DNA of 64,000 nucleotides from Lineus longissimus (Eukaryota; Nemertea; Pilidiophora; Heteronemertea; Lineidae): positions 8,432,001-8,496,000 of the forward strand of contig NC_088312.1 of the NCBI RefSeq assembly GCF_910592395.1. The letters run 5' to 3'. A program made the translations under genes and the position numbers. The notes under the pieces are model-generated. The model saw nothing but the letters and a program-made list of their open reading frames with translations. It made no database searches and was not told the DNA's origin. Within the stretch, counting starts at the first letter, position 1, and each line of letters opens with the position of its first letter. Of the stretch, positions 1 to 12,215 are shown one piece after another.

Positions 1-96
1 TGGTTGCCACACCGGGATCAATTTGATGCAAGGACGGGCAAATGTTTGAGCAAATTGCATAGCCTTGAATACGTCGTCTGAAAACTTAAATTCACT

Positions 97-808
97 TCAC
101 CTACCTTCTAATAGGTCACAGAGATCGGTGGGGCAGTTTGAGCCAGGCTCCGAACAAAGCTTCTTGCAACTGGCCATCTTCGTTTCCCAGTCATCAGCTG
201 CCCTTTCAATGTTTTTTGCGTGAACTGAAATCCAAAAGTGAAAAAAAGCCATCTTACAAAAGAATCTTGAGTTGAAAGCTGGTCCAAAAACACTAAATAA
301 GCTATAAGCACGGACTTGCCTAATAGAAACAACCAAATAACAACGGTTATGGCCGAAAATAATTTTGCCCCCAGTGGCGAGCCTTATACACGTTGCACAA
401 AAACGCTCGCGGGTGAGAAAGAGTGAAACGCGTTGAATCAGGTGTAAATGTCAAAAAAATCGGCCAAGTCTCTTGGCGTTTGAAACGAATGCTTCCATCA
501 ATGAACTGATAGTTTCTTGGCACTCGGCGTTACTTTAAAATTGTAAATTTTCAAGAAGAACGCTTGCTCCTTTTAGCCAATTCAAGGTTATGTAGCCTAC
601 ATGCATACATTCTATACATACCTTGGCCGCTTCATTAATTTCTTTCGGAGTGATAGCCTACTAAATTCAGAATGCAACTTCTCAAATAAAACCGTCCCAA
701 ATGGTATCCTATCTGAAGGATATGAGATTGAGATTTAAGTTGATTAAAAAACCACCTACCAGTAACAAGCACAGCGACCACGAAGAAAACGAGAATCCTC
801 TTGTCCAT
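97..808 (-). CDS. Putative small secreted four-cysteine peptide (58 aa, 2 exons)
   Basis: Two exons are proposed, 760-808 and 105-224 running on to a TGA at 97-99, separated by a 535-bp GT-AG intron in phase 1. The first ATG (806-808) opens a signal peptide (MDKRILVFFVVAVLVT) that continues over the splice into VHA, a good signal-peptidase site. The mature part is about 39 residues, acidic and helical at first (KNIERAADDWETKM). It then has four cysteines spaced C-x3-C-x6-C-x4-C (CKKLC, NC, DLC), enough for two disulfides. The acceptor before VHA has a good pyrimidine tract (CTTTTGGATTTCAG). Near the end, GAAG|GTAGGT is a plausible donor, so the real gene could splice to an exon beyond the left edge instead of stopping. 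The in-window acceptor at 78-79 would need a 27-bp intron and is unlikely. No family recognised. The signal peptide and phase consistency are seen; secretion is inferred. Confidence 0.6.
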
Positions 809-2604
809 CTTGATCTTTTGTTGACGTCTGTTGCTGTGTCCTTGCTCTCTATATTCAGTTTGATTTGCCAAAAGGCCTCGTACGCTTTATAATGACACTT
901 TGACATGTTGATTACGGTAGGCCTGGTAGATGGTAAATAGGTATTGTTTACAATGAGAATCCTAAAGGGGTGCAGTGTTGAATCAGCGCTGCAGCGAAAG
1001 GTTATCTGATGCATTTAGCTTCATTCGTCAGCCCTGCCTTGTCATATCACGGTCACACTTAAAAATTATGAATAATGCTTTTGAGCTTTCGAACAAGGTA
1101 TAATTGTTTTTCGGCCACACACAAGTATGCACTTCGTATAGGCTTTTCTGTAAGATGAGAGAACCCTCAAATTCGGAAAATGTAGACTTGATCTGTTAAT
1201 AGATGGTCAAATAGTGTTACCATTGATTTTTGTCTGAAATGTCCTTGTTCCAAGATTACACAAACAACAAAGTTACTGCATCATCGTATGGACGTTAGGA
1301 GCCACAAATGCCAAAATACCAGTCGTGATTAACTCAGTAAATTCTCTATAGATTTCTATTCCTGAGTGATTGGGCGATTAATATCCAATTTGTCCAGTAG
1401 AGATGCTTTGTCATCTAATTGCCATTGCAACTCCAAGTTTGCCATGATTGAGTAAATATGGCAGAAAATAAACTAGGGTATTCATCATCGAGGTGAACAA
1501 ACTTCCCAAGGTTACTAAACCTTCTGGACATGGCTATGTATGCACTTTATTTTTTCGTTTTCTTCCGAATTACCGGAACTCGTTATATTTATCCGCATAC
1601 GCGTATCCGTTGGCCATTGCATATCGCAACCTCTCCATTGTTTCCTGCCGACCATCCACCCGTTTGAGTCCGTATCGGCTACCCCGCCCTATCCGATTAT
1701 TTGAACAACTGCGGTTTTCAAACATTCTTACAAAACAAACACGTCAATGAATGAAATGACACGCGCCATTGGGATAGATAGTTTTTGCCCACTCTGCTGG
1801 ACAAGTATCGCGAGTTTATCTATAAAACATAAACGACGTACTTTTGTCAAGCCACTATCTCGTGCCCCCAACTTATCCAATTCCACTCTGCTTGATTACA
1901 TGTAAATCGAATTGACCAATGAGGAATTTCCCAAATGAGCGAATCAAGACCCTCTTGGTGATATCGCCCAATCAGAAGCCCCCAATCCTCCATTACCGCG
2001 ACAGCTTTCATTTTGCACCAATCGCAACGAAGTATACATGCATCTTGGCAATACATGTAGTTTCTGTGAGTTTGCTTCATTTGATGGCAGCAATTATGTA
2101 ATGTGGATCAGTAGGCAGACACAAATTAAGATAAATTGCCTCTTTTTATCTCCTTCATCCTACATTTCATCCTACATATTATATCAATGATAATCAAACA
2201 TTCACACATGCGCATTTGCGAGCAATTTGGGAATACATGTATTTGCTATTTATATTTTGAGGTCGATTTCTCCCACGAACATTGCAATAATCAGCTCTAA
2301 TCAAAACGCTCAATTGGGTTTGGAACACATCAGTGTTCTCCTAATTGGGCCATGTCAGGCCAGATGAGAGAAGGTCAGTGTCACATCCATAGGCTTGGAG
2401 CTCGGGCTGTGGTCTTTTTGTAGCTAGCTACAACGATTACGAAGACCCATTTTGCAATTTTGAAAAATTCGAGCCGAAAGAACTGCAGTTACAAATGTTA
2501 AGTCTTGATTAATTCTTGCTGATATTTGACACCAAAATTAATCATTTTCACTCGTTACATTTCATAAATGCTTTAGAATAATAGTTTCTTTGGTTTGTTG
2601 TCAC

Positions 2605-2890
2605 AGAGTATCAAATTACTCCTCCAACGGCTTTTGTCGTCACCAAGTTGACCTCTTCTGTTTTACACTGGCAACCATGCCAATATGATGATACGGCCGT
2701 TTGCCGAATTTCATTCCAGTTGGTTATGTTCTGCCAGCATGCCAGGCATGTGAACTTAAGCACTGTAACTACGGACGGGTCACTGCAATGCGAAACCACG
2801 GTTAGCTGGATACGTGTCGGTCAGTCTTGTGCGCCCATTGCCGTCATGATATCCGGCTATTTTATTGACAGGCGGAGTATTGAAAACCAC
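2605..2890. repeat. Fragments of ACTCC-type short inverted-repeat element
   Basis: TATCAAATTACTCCTCC near 2,610-2,626 and GGCGGAGTATTGAAAACCAC near 2,870-2,890 match the ends of the short element seen more fully at 12,146-12,215, 14,479-14,560 and 18,522-18,594. The two pieces face each other and could be the ends of one larger copy. Confidence 0.4.
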
Positions 2891-3077
2891 CGGTTAAGCC
2901 AGGATCCCGGGCCCGTTGTCTGACTGGCATTTTAGATAATCTCCACAATCACCGCAATCCATAAATATGGGAAGTTTGTAATGCGTTCAATTTACAACCA
3001 GCTTACTATATCTCATCGTAATTAACTCTAGGAGAAGCGATTAGCTTGCTACTCAGAATGAAAAAAAAAACGAAATC

Positions 3078-3108
3078 GAATTCTGATTCTGATTCTGATT
3101 CTGATTCA
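3078..3108 (+). repeat. GATTCT microsatellite
   Basis: About 4.5 tandem copies of the hexamer GATTCT. They read as Ser-Asp repeats in one frame, but there is no supporting gene. Confidence 0.85.
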
Positions 3109-3847
3109 TCAGTCTCGTTCACCAGATACTGCCAACTGCAATCTCTGTGGTGGTCTACGAGGAAAGTCAAAGCTAGAATCATCATTCACTGGAAAAGCCA
3201 GCGAGTGCAGAATAGTGTAGCAGGCCGAGTCAATTTCTAGAAGCAGATTATATTGGCAAAGCCATAGACAAAAGCGAATAAATAACATTCACACAAAGTT
3301 AGATGTTGCAGCGAAATCTCGAGATTGTAGCGAGTTAAAATGTTATTCCTGGTTGCCGGTTATTGGCTACGCTAGTATAGAGATATTATTAACGATTATG
3401 CTATTCGAGTACAGAATACTAAATTAATTAATCATCCATCGTTTACGTCTGAGATTAATTAAGGGCAAAATATCAATTGTCGGCTACGCACTTGGACTTC
3501 TGATTAAACTGTAATAATCCGATACTCCTAGGTTCCTAAATTATCATATTGCATGATATTATATCTCCTTCCCGTAATAATCAACAGTCATTAAATAGCT
3601 CGCTACACGGGAATGATGGAAGGGCAACTGTCCTTGGGTTTACTTCACATATCATGCCACATCAACTATAGCTGACCGGTGCGCATCAAAGATTATTAAG
3701 CGTCCTGGGATAAAGCGTTCGAGCACTATACTCCACAGCCCACCACTGACAACCACAGGAATATCACAGGAAACTGAAGATGTAATTGTCTGAACCTCCC
3801 ATAAACACCTCTCTTTTAAAGACGCTATAGTTTTGTTACTAAATTGG

Positions 3848-3945
3848 TTGTTTCCATTCCACTTGATTTCTCCAATCAGGACACATCTCTATTAAGGACA
3901 GCACTTGTCAGTCCCAAGAGTGTCTTTAATAGAGAGGTTCTACTT
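3848..3945 (+). mobile_element. Short non-autonomous element, copy 1 (AGAGAGGTTCTACT family)
   Basis: This about 98-bp stretch aligns closely with 36,148-36,243 and more loosely with 26,617-26,758 and 39,940-40,085. Shared landmarks are an AATCAGGACA block, CTATTAAGGACAGCA, GTCAGTCCCAAG and the terminal AGAGAGGTTCTACT. The terminal motif resembles the inverted-repeat ends of pogo/Tigger-like DNA elements; that family link is inference. Confidence 0.6.
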
Positions 3946-5007
3946 CATATAAATGCACTATCGCCAGTATGTTGTTTGTGAGGCGCGTCCAATCTAGCAA
4001 CCTCGATATTTGTCTGTTATCATCGCTTACTCAAACCACCGTGCAGACAATGTTTGCTGTATTTCCTATTCACTTGTTTGCACTTGTTTCCATCAATTAA
4101 TCTTAATCAACTATCGGCAAAGCACGCTGTCAAGAGTCTGGCGACTGCTCATTTTTATGCCAGCCTTTAATTTGATCTCAACTGGTCTGAATGGTGCACT
4201 TCGACGCTATCACGTTCTTCAATTAAAAGGTACATTAGTCGTATTATTCGTAACTGCGTATGACTGACCGAATCTTCTCATGTAAGAATAGTTTACAGTC
4301 CCGTATATGAATAACCACAGCGATGTTTTTTCTAGTGAGTTGCCGCTTTGCGGCGAAGCCATGGCTGTGCCGCTTGTATATTTCGTTAGCGAGGGTGCTT
4401 GCCTCATCAGTCTGGTCAATTCCCTCGCCGGATTGAATTGACAACCGCTTACCAATCAAGACCGGAGGCCGAGGAGACGGCCATAGGAAGTCTGCCCATA
4501 CACGCTTTTAAAAAAAAACGCCAATATTCTGCAAACCTCAGTCTGGGTTTCATGAAATTGGAGATTGCTAACCCGGTAACGCTCTGGAAAAATGAACGCT
4601 AGTTGGCGTTAAATATTTACATGTAACTTGGCGTTAGATGCATCTCCTTCGAGTAATGTCGATCGATACCAAGACTCAACGCCATAATTTTGAATAAAAA
4701 CAGCCTTGCTTTTACAGCGTTAAATGTTGACGTTCCTCATCGACAGTAATACCGTCATTATGATTCCACACAGACTCTGTTTCGGAAACTTGCCCTCGCA
4801 TTGTCTCCTGGTTAAGCCATTTCTGATGGAGAATCGGAGCCTGGGCTGCGGGATGTGTCATTTATCAGGCTGATTACCCCGGCAGATCGCATCTGTCCGT
4901 CTCGGTCGTTGGCCTCTCTACGGTGATCGATTCCGTGGCCGGATTGAGTCTGAGCCAATCAGCAGTTCCTATTGAATGGGTAACACTTGCATCCTTACAT
5001 AAACCTG

Positions 5008-5045
5008 TGGTTTTCAATACACTCCGCCTCTCGATATTTCATTTC
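5008..5045 (-). repeat. Half copy of ACTCC-type short element
   Basis: GGTTTTCAATACACTCCGCC followed by TCTCGATATT matches one end of the element at 14,479-14,560 and, inverted, the piece at 2,870-2,890. Confidence 0.5.
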
Positions 5046-7541
5046 GTGAAAAAACTGGCCTGAGACATTCCGTCTGAGATGTATTATGTTGCAACCTAAA
5101 TATGTTCTTACCAGTGCCGCTGTGCAAGTCCGAAATGTCCGAGGACAGAATTACCGGGTAACAAAGGATTGAAATTATTTTCCGCTTTAGTTTCTGAGCC
5201 GTTTTTCGTCATGGCCTCTGCCACACGTAAACCAAAATGGGTCTGGGTCAGGTTCTTTTCCGGGCGATATTTTCTACTTTTACACAGGTGTAAAAGGAAG
5301 TTGCGCCCCCTGACGAAAACGCCATGCAAAGATTCTTTGCTTATGTCATTGGTTTTTTAGCCATATTTTTCATTCTATTGGGGATATCCTGGAAATCCGT
5401 CGTCTCGGAAAAGAGTAATAGCCCTTGGTAGGACGTCAGATGAAATGGATGGCTTTAGACTTAAAGTCATCGCCCATTCCGCGACGAATCCTATGCGTTT
5501 GAAGGACGACACTGCTTTAGTAGTGCAGGCTCTAATAGCATCTCATTGTCTGATGGATGAATTGACGATATAGGCGCTTTTTTCTGAAATCCTAAATGTC
5601 ATTGGGTTATCTGTGTCCAACATCAATTAAATCCGCGGCTGGATAAACAAGGGTATATTTGTCATGGTGATTTGTAATTTGGGCCAAAAGTTCATCTGAG
5701 GCTCTGTAGCATTAATTTGGATAATGATCTCGAGCAGACGACTTCCAAGATCAATACTGTGCCAATCGGCATCGTATGGATACCATCATGGCAGACTTGC
5801 CACAAAGCGGCAATTATCGATGAATGGACGAATGAACCACTGCGTTGAGAGGCAGGCAGTCTTTCAAATGCAGCAAGTCTCTCGGACGGATACAGTGGTC
5901 GCATAAAGAACAAGAAAGGTCGAGCACTAACCAGATCAAAGATTTCCGAAAGTAGAATTTGGAGAAACTTCATATCATAAATTATCCAATCGGGAATGTT
6001 GAAATCTGCATAACCTGTTTCGTCATTGGAAATGACGACACAGGTACACATCATTTGAAAAACCACGTTTTTACGATGGAAAATGATTTTATTCATATTA
6101 AATTCGAAAACTTACAGATCTGCTGGCAACAGTTCGTGTGGACGGCAAAGCGTTCCTGCCCTCCACAGTCATACGGTCACCAGCTCTTAAAATTACAACA
6201 TTTTTAAATCTTTTTATTTTTTATGACGTCATGATGATGATACTGATTGATTTTGATGTTAGACAAGTTTGGACTAATTTAATTCTAGGTTTGTTCTGAA
6301 AAGCATTGCATCATGTATTTAAGGGTGGGATGGCAAAGCCAGCGACAAGCTGTGAAATGAGTACGAGTATACATTTACGAAATCACACGCGTTTATTCCT
6401 TTATGATTACACTCCTTGTCCAGCGGTATGGCAATTCCCCATCATTCAGTTGTGATAATGATCTGGGCTGGCACACCGCGTTCGGAGGGGGCTCAATTGT
6501 AGCAACTTAAGCGCCTGTGGCATTTATACTCTACACCAGCGCCGATGTCGGAAGCTATTGCCGATTACAGGCACCAATCTCGGAGGCTATTGCTAATTTT
6601 GTTTATGTTGGCTTGACCACAAAGCTGTCATTTTGTGATTGGAAGATTTTGTGTATACTTTGCAAGTCCACGTTCAGTTCCTGATTGTCATGTCGTCATT
6701 TACCAAAACTAAAGAATGATAGATAAAAAATTATCACAAAACATATTCATGTGCAGTAAAACAATCATATCTTTTAATTTCTGGTCTACTTAAAGTGGTG
6801 TTTTCTACATAAAAACTTAGAAAGTTTGTGTGTGGTGTGATATGATATAACGTTGCTAACAAAATGTCATTAACTAAATATGATATGCTCACAATTATGA
6901 TATAGATTGCGCCCCAAATTAACAAACACATCAAAGCGTCGTCACAACCTTAGTGTCCAACATCCCCTCCAGGGGGTTGAACACAGAGGAGATATCAAAC
7001 GCCTGAAGAGTTCGAAAACTCACGAGAGCTCACACATGAAACACACCAGCAAGAAGACTCGTTTCAGTCAGCTTGCACCAAAATGCCATTCGCCCAGGGC
7101 TTGGTGACTACCAGTAAACCTCATTGAAGTTTAAGGTCACGATAATCAACCAATGGCCAAGGCAAAAGCACCCATGACGCCTGAACTGACGTCATCATGC
7201 CTGTACCAGTCCGGGCAGACGATCGAAGATACGGAAAATGTTTGTTAAAATCCTTGGCTGCTTGTTTTGCTTCAGGTCTAGTACGTTAATGCCTCTCTTT
7301 TTTTTTCATCACACTATGTGAGTCATTAATTTGGTGAACTTGGATTTTTTAAAATTTTGACTGAATCTATAATGTCCTTCCTGTCCGACAATTCAGTAGC
7401 ACCGAACTCCATCTTTTCGGTCATTTCTCGTGGACTGACGGAATTTTTCAATCCCTTTGATCGTATTCACCATGTATGAGAGCACTTCAATCTTGACGAC
7501 ATCCGTCCATGACCGGCTGCTGGTGTCCAAGATAGTTTTGC

Positions 7542-9408
7542 TTACTGACCTTCAATGACCTTGAATAAAGCCATGGCAACCGGAAGTAAGATGGCGACGG
7601 CACTTATGACAACCTGACCTGCACCAGTAGTTGGTGCGGCTGATGTTGGTTCTGATGTGGGGGGATCGGTCGCTGCATCTGCTGCATTTGTCAGTGCTGA
7701 AAGAACAAAATCGACAATAAGAGAATTTCGGTAGAGAAATTTTTCACAGGTTACTAAGATTGGTCAAATGCAAGTCCAGTCTGCATATTCGCTGATCGGA
7801 TGCTTTAGATTGGGTTGTTTAACCCGAAAAGTCTGAAGACAAAAAACCCCCTTAAATCTCATGAGAGTGGTTTCCATACGACCAATCATGCCTCAATTAT
7901 TCAAGGTATTCCAGTCATTAGCCATTGAGATGAGAAACCATGATTACAAAGAATCGCCGCAAAAGGTAGCTTTCCTTACAAGCCGATTATGGTGTTTATC
8001 TGAGGTAAACAATTGATATACCTGAATAGGATATATCTGAATCATTTATAAAATTACATTTTCATCTGGCATCTCTGATCTTATTCCTTAAAGGGATAAG
8101 TTGGGCATGAGATATTTTGGTTTTTCACACGGAAATTGCTTCCAGCAGGACCGTGACAACTCCAATTTGAATCGTTTTAAAAGCGCAAAAACTGCAAGAT
8201 CGCACTGAATGGACAGTTTACTAGAGTGAAATATAAGCGCAGGCCTTCCCAAAATTCACAAGCCATGTTGTCAAAAACTGCCTCGTAACACTAGCGAAAG
8301 TCATTACTCGAGATCAGCATTTTCGTGATCTTACATGTTGCGGCGCATGGTGGCGAGCAAAAGGCCATTATCCTCTAAATCAGTGCTATGACCAAGTTGT
8401 CTCTTTAAACTGCATTTTTCATCATTGTTGGCATCAGAGTCTTTCAAATTAACATCAAAATCTGGAAGTTTCGGTGACCAGAAGACAATGGAAGAGAGCC
8501 CTTCAAGTGCTTGGTGTAATTTCACCCCTATTATCCACCGCGCATTAGCATGCACCCTGTCGCCAATGAGTAGGTGCAGGGTTTCTCATCTACATAGAAT
8601 ACTCCCGAAGTCGCCTCTGCAAAAATCGTTGAAAGGATTGGCAGAGCAGAGACGTTCTTCTTCACGATATTCCATTGTTGGGAGACTGCATAAATCTTGC
8701 TAATGGTATGGCTTTGGCATGACATTGCTTTTAGTAAAAAGAAAGGCAGTATAGGCTACCTTTCATCAACAAATTACAAAAAACACAGATCGCTCCGCCC
8801 TAAAATAATTTTTTACAAGACAAGACAATCTCCTCATCGATTAGAAAAAACAGTGTGGACGAGATATTCTTCCTGTCTACGGTGCTTGGTTTACAGGAAA
8901 TCGATGTGACACTCTCTTGCGAACAAGCTTTGGGAAGAGTGTTAGTTTGGTTTATATGACCGTAACGACGCCAAGTTGGTACCCACAGCACGAGACAGAT
9001 TTCGGGCAGTTGGGAGCATCTCTTGAACTGAATGCCCCATCCACCACAAAGCAAATTTTTAGTTGCTTAGCAAGAAAAGAAAATTACATGTAAAGACTCG
9101 TGACTTAATGGATTGAATGCACTCAGTAATGAAATTCCGATCAGTGTTGCTTATGAAGTGGAAATATAATAATATCACGGAAATGTATGTACCAGCTCAA
9201 GGGCGAGATTGTACATGGCACAATTCACTTTAAGGTTCAGTACAATCTATCTTACAGCGATCCCAAACAATAAGGGGGAAACATTCAGACAAGGAAACCA
9301 TCAAAGACATTACACCGGCCTTTTGTGTCTGACAACTCTCTTGCCTCTCGTTTTTAACTTACCAAAGATCGCCAGAAAGCAGAGGGATAACATCAGACGA
9401 CCCTTCAT
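7542..9408 (-). CDS. Putative mini surface glycopeptide, Ser/Thr/Pro-rich with C-terminal hydrophobic segment (66 aa, 2 exons)
   Basis: Exon 1 (9,363-9,408) starts at an ATG that directly abuts a strong acceptor (CTATTTCCAG|ATG), implying a 5' UTR intron. It encodes MKGRLMLSLCFLAIF and ends in phase 1 at G|GTAAGT. Exon 2 (7,542-7,696) follows a strong acceptor (GTTCTTTCAG) and continues in frame. It runs through a signal-cleavage-like stretch (ALTNAADA), a short Thr/Ser/Pro/Ala-rich segment (ATDPPTSEPTSAAPTTGAG), a hydrophobic stretch (VVISAVAILLPVAMALF) and KVIEGQ-stop. The plan is that of a very small GPI-anchored or single-pass mucin-like peptide, comparable in size only to CD52. The short charged tail after the hydrophobic stretch leaves GPI versus transmembrane open. 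The gene at 17,096-17,739 has the same layout. The 1.67-kb intron could hold skipped exons, but none I tested keeps the phase. Confidence 0.62.
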
Positions 9409-9570
9409 CTGGAAATAGACAAAGTTGACACAAAATCAATAAAGCAGCCATCCAACGCATCTCCGATGGATCAAGGAGTTTGTGTTGTTGGTGATCTTCT
9501 CGATTTACAGCTCAGACCGTGAGTCTGACTGTACTTCAGTTTGACCATCCCGGTTTCTAGTCGAGTCAGT

Positions 9571-9706
9571 CACAGGAATTTTAGGGAAAAAGTGCTAATT
9601 ACAAGAAATTAAAAAAATCCACACCTCCTATCATACCGCACACTGATAGGAGGTGTGGAATTTTTAAATTTCTTGTAAATAGCCCTTTTCCCCTCAAATC
9701 CCTGTG
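9571..9706. repeat. Long inverted repeat (hairpin), 33-bp near-perfect core stem
   Basis: The core arms 9,601-9,633 and 9,644-9,676 pair over 33 bp with two mismatches around a 10-nt loop (TACCGCACAC). The core contains CCACACCTCCTATCA and its complement. Pairing continues outward with a few mismatches and one bulge to CACAGG at 9,571 and CCTGTG at 9,706, giving arms of about 63 nt. This could be a foldback element or a hairpin RNA source. Confidence 0.8.
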
Positions 9707-10102
9707 GAGTGAGTGAAGTGTCCATTCATGAATTCTATTTTTCAAATTTTTGTTCTTCGTCTTTAGTTCCAACAAATACGATTTTTGGCCTATCTTGATA
9801 TCCGGTGCGGTAGGATAAAGTGTCCGGGAACGAAGATTTTGCGCTTTATTGTGCAAAAAAGGGCGCAATCTTGACCTCTGTTTCTCTTTCTTGACCTATG
9901 CAATCAGCCAATTCAGACAACGGACAAGCTCCGGCTGCGCTGGCGGGCAACCTTGCATTTGGTGTTCATTGAATTAGAGTTTTGTATGAAAGAAGCAATG
10001 TCGTCCCATGACGTCATGTATATACAGGAAAGAACAAACAACAGGAAGAATCATTCGAGAATGAAGCAGACGGTTGGAACCCCGTTGATTACAATCTCTT
10101 AC

Positions 10103-10198
10103 CCCGTCGATTCTTTGAAATACTCTTTGCCACGCCATATCAGTTTTGCTAAGTAATGAGGTGACTTCTGGTTTAACCTGTTCAAAGATGTCCAGCAT
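10103..10198 (-). other. Exon-like open frame upstream of the mini glycopeptide gene
   Basis: An ATG-started frame of 32 codons (MLDIFEQVKPEVTSLL and on to QRIDG) ends exactly at a strong donor, GACGGG|GTAAGA, in phase 0. Spliced to the acceptor at 9,409-9,410 it would run in frame into the ATG of the downstream signal-peptide exon. It may be a 5' UTR exon, an alternative N-terminus that masks the signal peptide, or chance. No homology recognised. Confidence 0.25.
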
Positions 10199-12145
10199 TC
10201 TACCTTCTGCTTTATCGCCTCCAATCTCTCATATAACTGCATTGTCGCGGCTCGCCTCAAGACAGATCACATCCTGCCCACGTGATCCCACCAGAAAAGT
10301 AGGTGAATCTCTCTGGAGATGCAACCGAGTCACCAAATGAGCCAGGTTTCCATAGCAACCATTTGAAGACACTGTGTTGAAGACTAGTGTCAGGATGGAT
10401 GGATGTTCTACCCAAACATCGCCTTGGTTCCAATAAACCATCGTGCTGAAACCTATGAATATCATCGCTGTTTTAACAGCTTAAAAGCTATATTCATGAC
10501 TTTTTCCAGCTTGAACTGAATTTCGCGATGAAAACAGCCAGCATTGATGCCAATTGAATGTAACCAAGTGGTTTTTCTGTTATCTGGAGCCGATGCCAAA
10601 CGTATCAGCGAATGGTGTATAGCATTTTTAAATGTTTTATCTCGCAACCACTCTATTTTGGACCGAGAGAGTCTGCACGCATCCACATCGCTCACCCCCG
10701 AGACGATATAAACCTGATGGTTTGACAGCTGGCTGCGACCAGTAATTTGCTCTGAATAAAATTCTTGTCAGAGGCAGCCGGGGAGGCAGTGTAGTTCCCG
10801 CAGTAGTATAGAGGCAGATGGAGAGCATATTGAATTAAGAAGAGATATTTCATCATCAATCTGCGTGTTCAGAATCATGATATACAACACAGCTTCCTCC
10901 ACAGGGGCGCGGCATTTGCTATTGTCGTTGTTGTTGTTGGGATAGACGCTCCTTGCAGTAACTCAAAATAATAGAACTTTCTCTCAATCCGTATTACTCT
11001 ACATGTAATTAACGTTAATATTTTAAAACGTTATTTTCAGAAAAATTGTTGTTTCTTCGAATTTGACATCCAATCTATTTCCTCTGCACGCAAACCACAC
11101 AAACTGAGCCATTTCCCAATATCCCCTGACAGCAAACTTGCAAATGCGATTCGATTCGTTTTCCCATGTTTATACCACTTTTAATTTAGCTCAGGCTGTC
11201 ACTTCGGTATTTTCTGTTTGCATGGCAGGGCGGGACTCGAAGCAACGAACGCTGAATTAGACAATGAGTTGACGCGTGAAAAGGTATTAATCTAGGAATA
11301 GCATGAAATATTCAACGCGAGTCCCGTTTGCGCAAATGCTAAGAACAAAATACTGATGTTCACTCGGCAATAATCGTGAAAATTAATGAATTGCTTTCCT
11401 TTGTCTCTACGCTCAAGAGCAATTATGTAAAACATTTTTTGAAGGCGTCTGGCATTCACATAGCCCGTGTGGCAAATGATCCAGCATCCTAATAGATTAT
11501 TAATCTCTTTTTTTACATGATGCCTTGTCGTCTAATATCCGTTTTCTTATTATAAGCAAACGATCACTTATCAGTATTCTATACATGCAATTATCCGGCC
11601 ATCTTGACCCAAGGTTTTTGCATCTAATCAAGATTCTCCGGCTACATTTAAAGGGGCCATAGACTATGATAAGAGCGTATAGGCCTATTGGATGCGTCGT
11701 AAAAGAAGCCTTCATAATGAGATATTAGAGAATCGAATATCGCCATTCCTTTTCGAATTAGATTTTTTTCCCTGTGTTAAGAAAACTTTTCACTTTCTGA
11801 TATAACACCTATCTACTTTACATGTATTCAGGTCCATAAGTCTCTTTGCACTAGAATAACCTCCTAATCTTAAAAAAACTGAAATGCCACTTTCCCGTCT
11901 CGTTAGTTTAGTACCTAGCGCTTCTTGGCAGATATCAAACTGTTTAACATTAAGAAAAGTCGCTCGGTAAATACCCCATGTGAGGCAAGACGTGATTTAT
12001 TTTATCAAGAAGAATCTCTGGTACCGAGCATGGTACACAAGTTGGAACGTAATTTTAAAGCAAAGATAGAAAACGCTCAAGTGGAGCTTCGTCAATAAAA
12101 TTGATAAAGATTTATATCATCATTATTATCCTGAGATACAGGTTT

Positions 12146-12215
12146 TTGATTTTTTTCCTACCTCGTATACAAATATATTGAAATATCAAGAGGAGGAATA
12201 ATTGAAAATAACTCC
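12146..12215 (+). mobile_element. ACTCC-type short inverted-repeat element
   Basis: TTTTTGATTTTTTTCCTACC, CTCGTATAC and a terminal GGAGGAATAATTGAAAATA align along the whole length with 18,522-18,594 and, inverted, with 14,479-14,560. Length is about 70 bp with no coding capacity. Confidence 0.55.

Larger units (their letters stand above)
809..7541. other. Intergenic stretch without a supported gene
   Basis: No open frame here shows a recognisable domain, and the longest frames look like chance. It contains fragments of two dispersed short elements (near 2,605-2,890, 3,848-3,945 and 5,008-5,045) and a short GATTCT microsatellite near 3,078-3,108. A GTATGT-type donor at about 619-620 on the minus strand lies within the intron of the gene to the left. 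The frame at 5,324-5,431 encodes a hydrophobic N-terminus but has no second exon I can support. Confidence 0.5.

Noticed and set aside
1-77. Apparent third exon of the four-cysteine peptide gene (open, in phase)
   Set aside because: Joining it to the donor at 103-104 needs a 27-bp intron, below any normal animal intron size.
5324-5431. Signal-peptide-like 35-codon frame (MQRFFAYVIGFLAIFFILL)
   Set aside because: No second exon in consistent phase and no other support; hydrophobic short frames are common in AT-rich DNA.
6116-6200. Short cysteine motif (YDCGGQERF ... CCQQIC) on the minus strand
   Set aside because: An in-frame TGA lies immediately upstream with no acceptor between, so it cannot be an exon of a secreted peptide.
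8336-8555. Exon-like frame on the minus strand in the intron of the 66-aa gene, ending at ACAT|GTAAGA
   Set aside because: The only nearby acceptor puts it in the wrong phase relative to the signal exon; the in-phase reading has a stop.
8800-9054. Minus-strand frame with several cysteines
   Set aside because: From the acceptor at about 9,027 the in-phase frame stops after 28 codons without a good donor.
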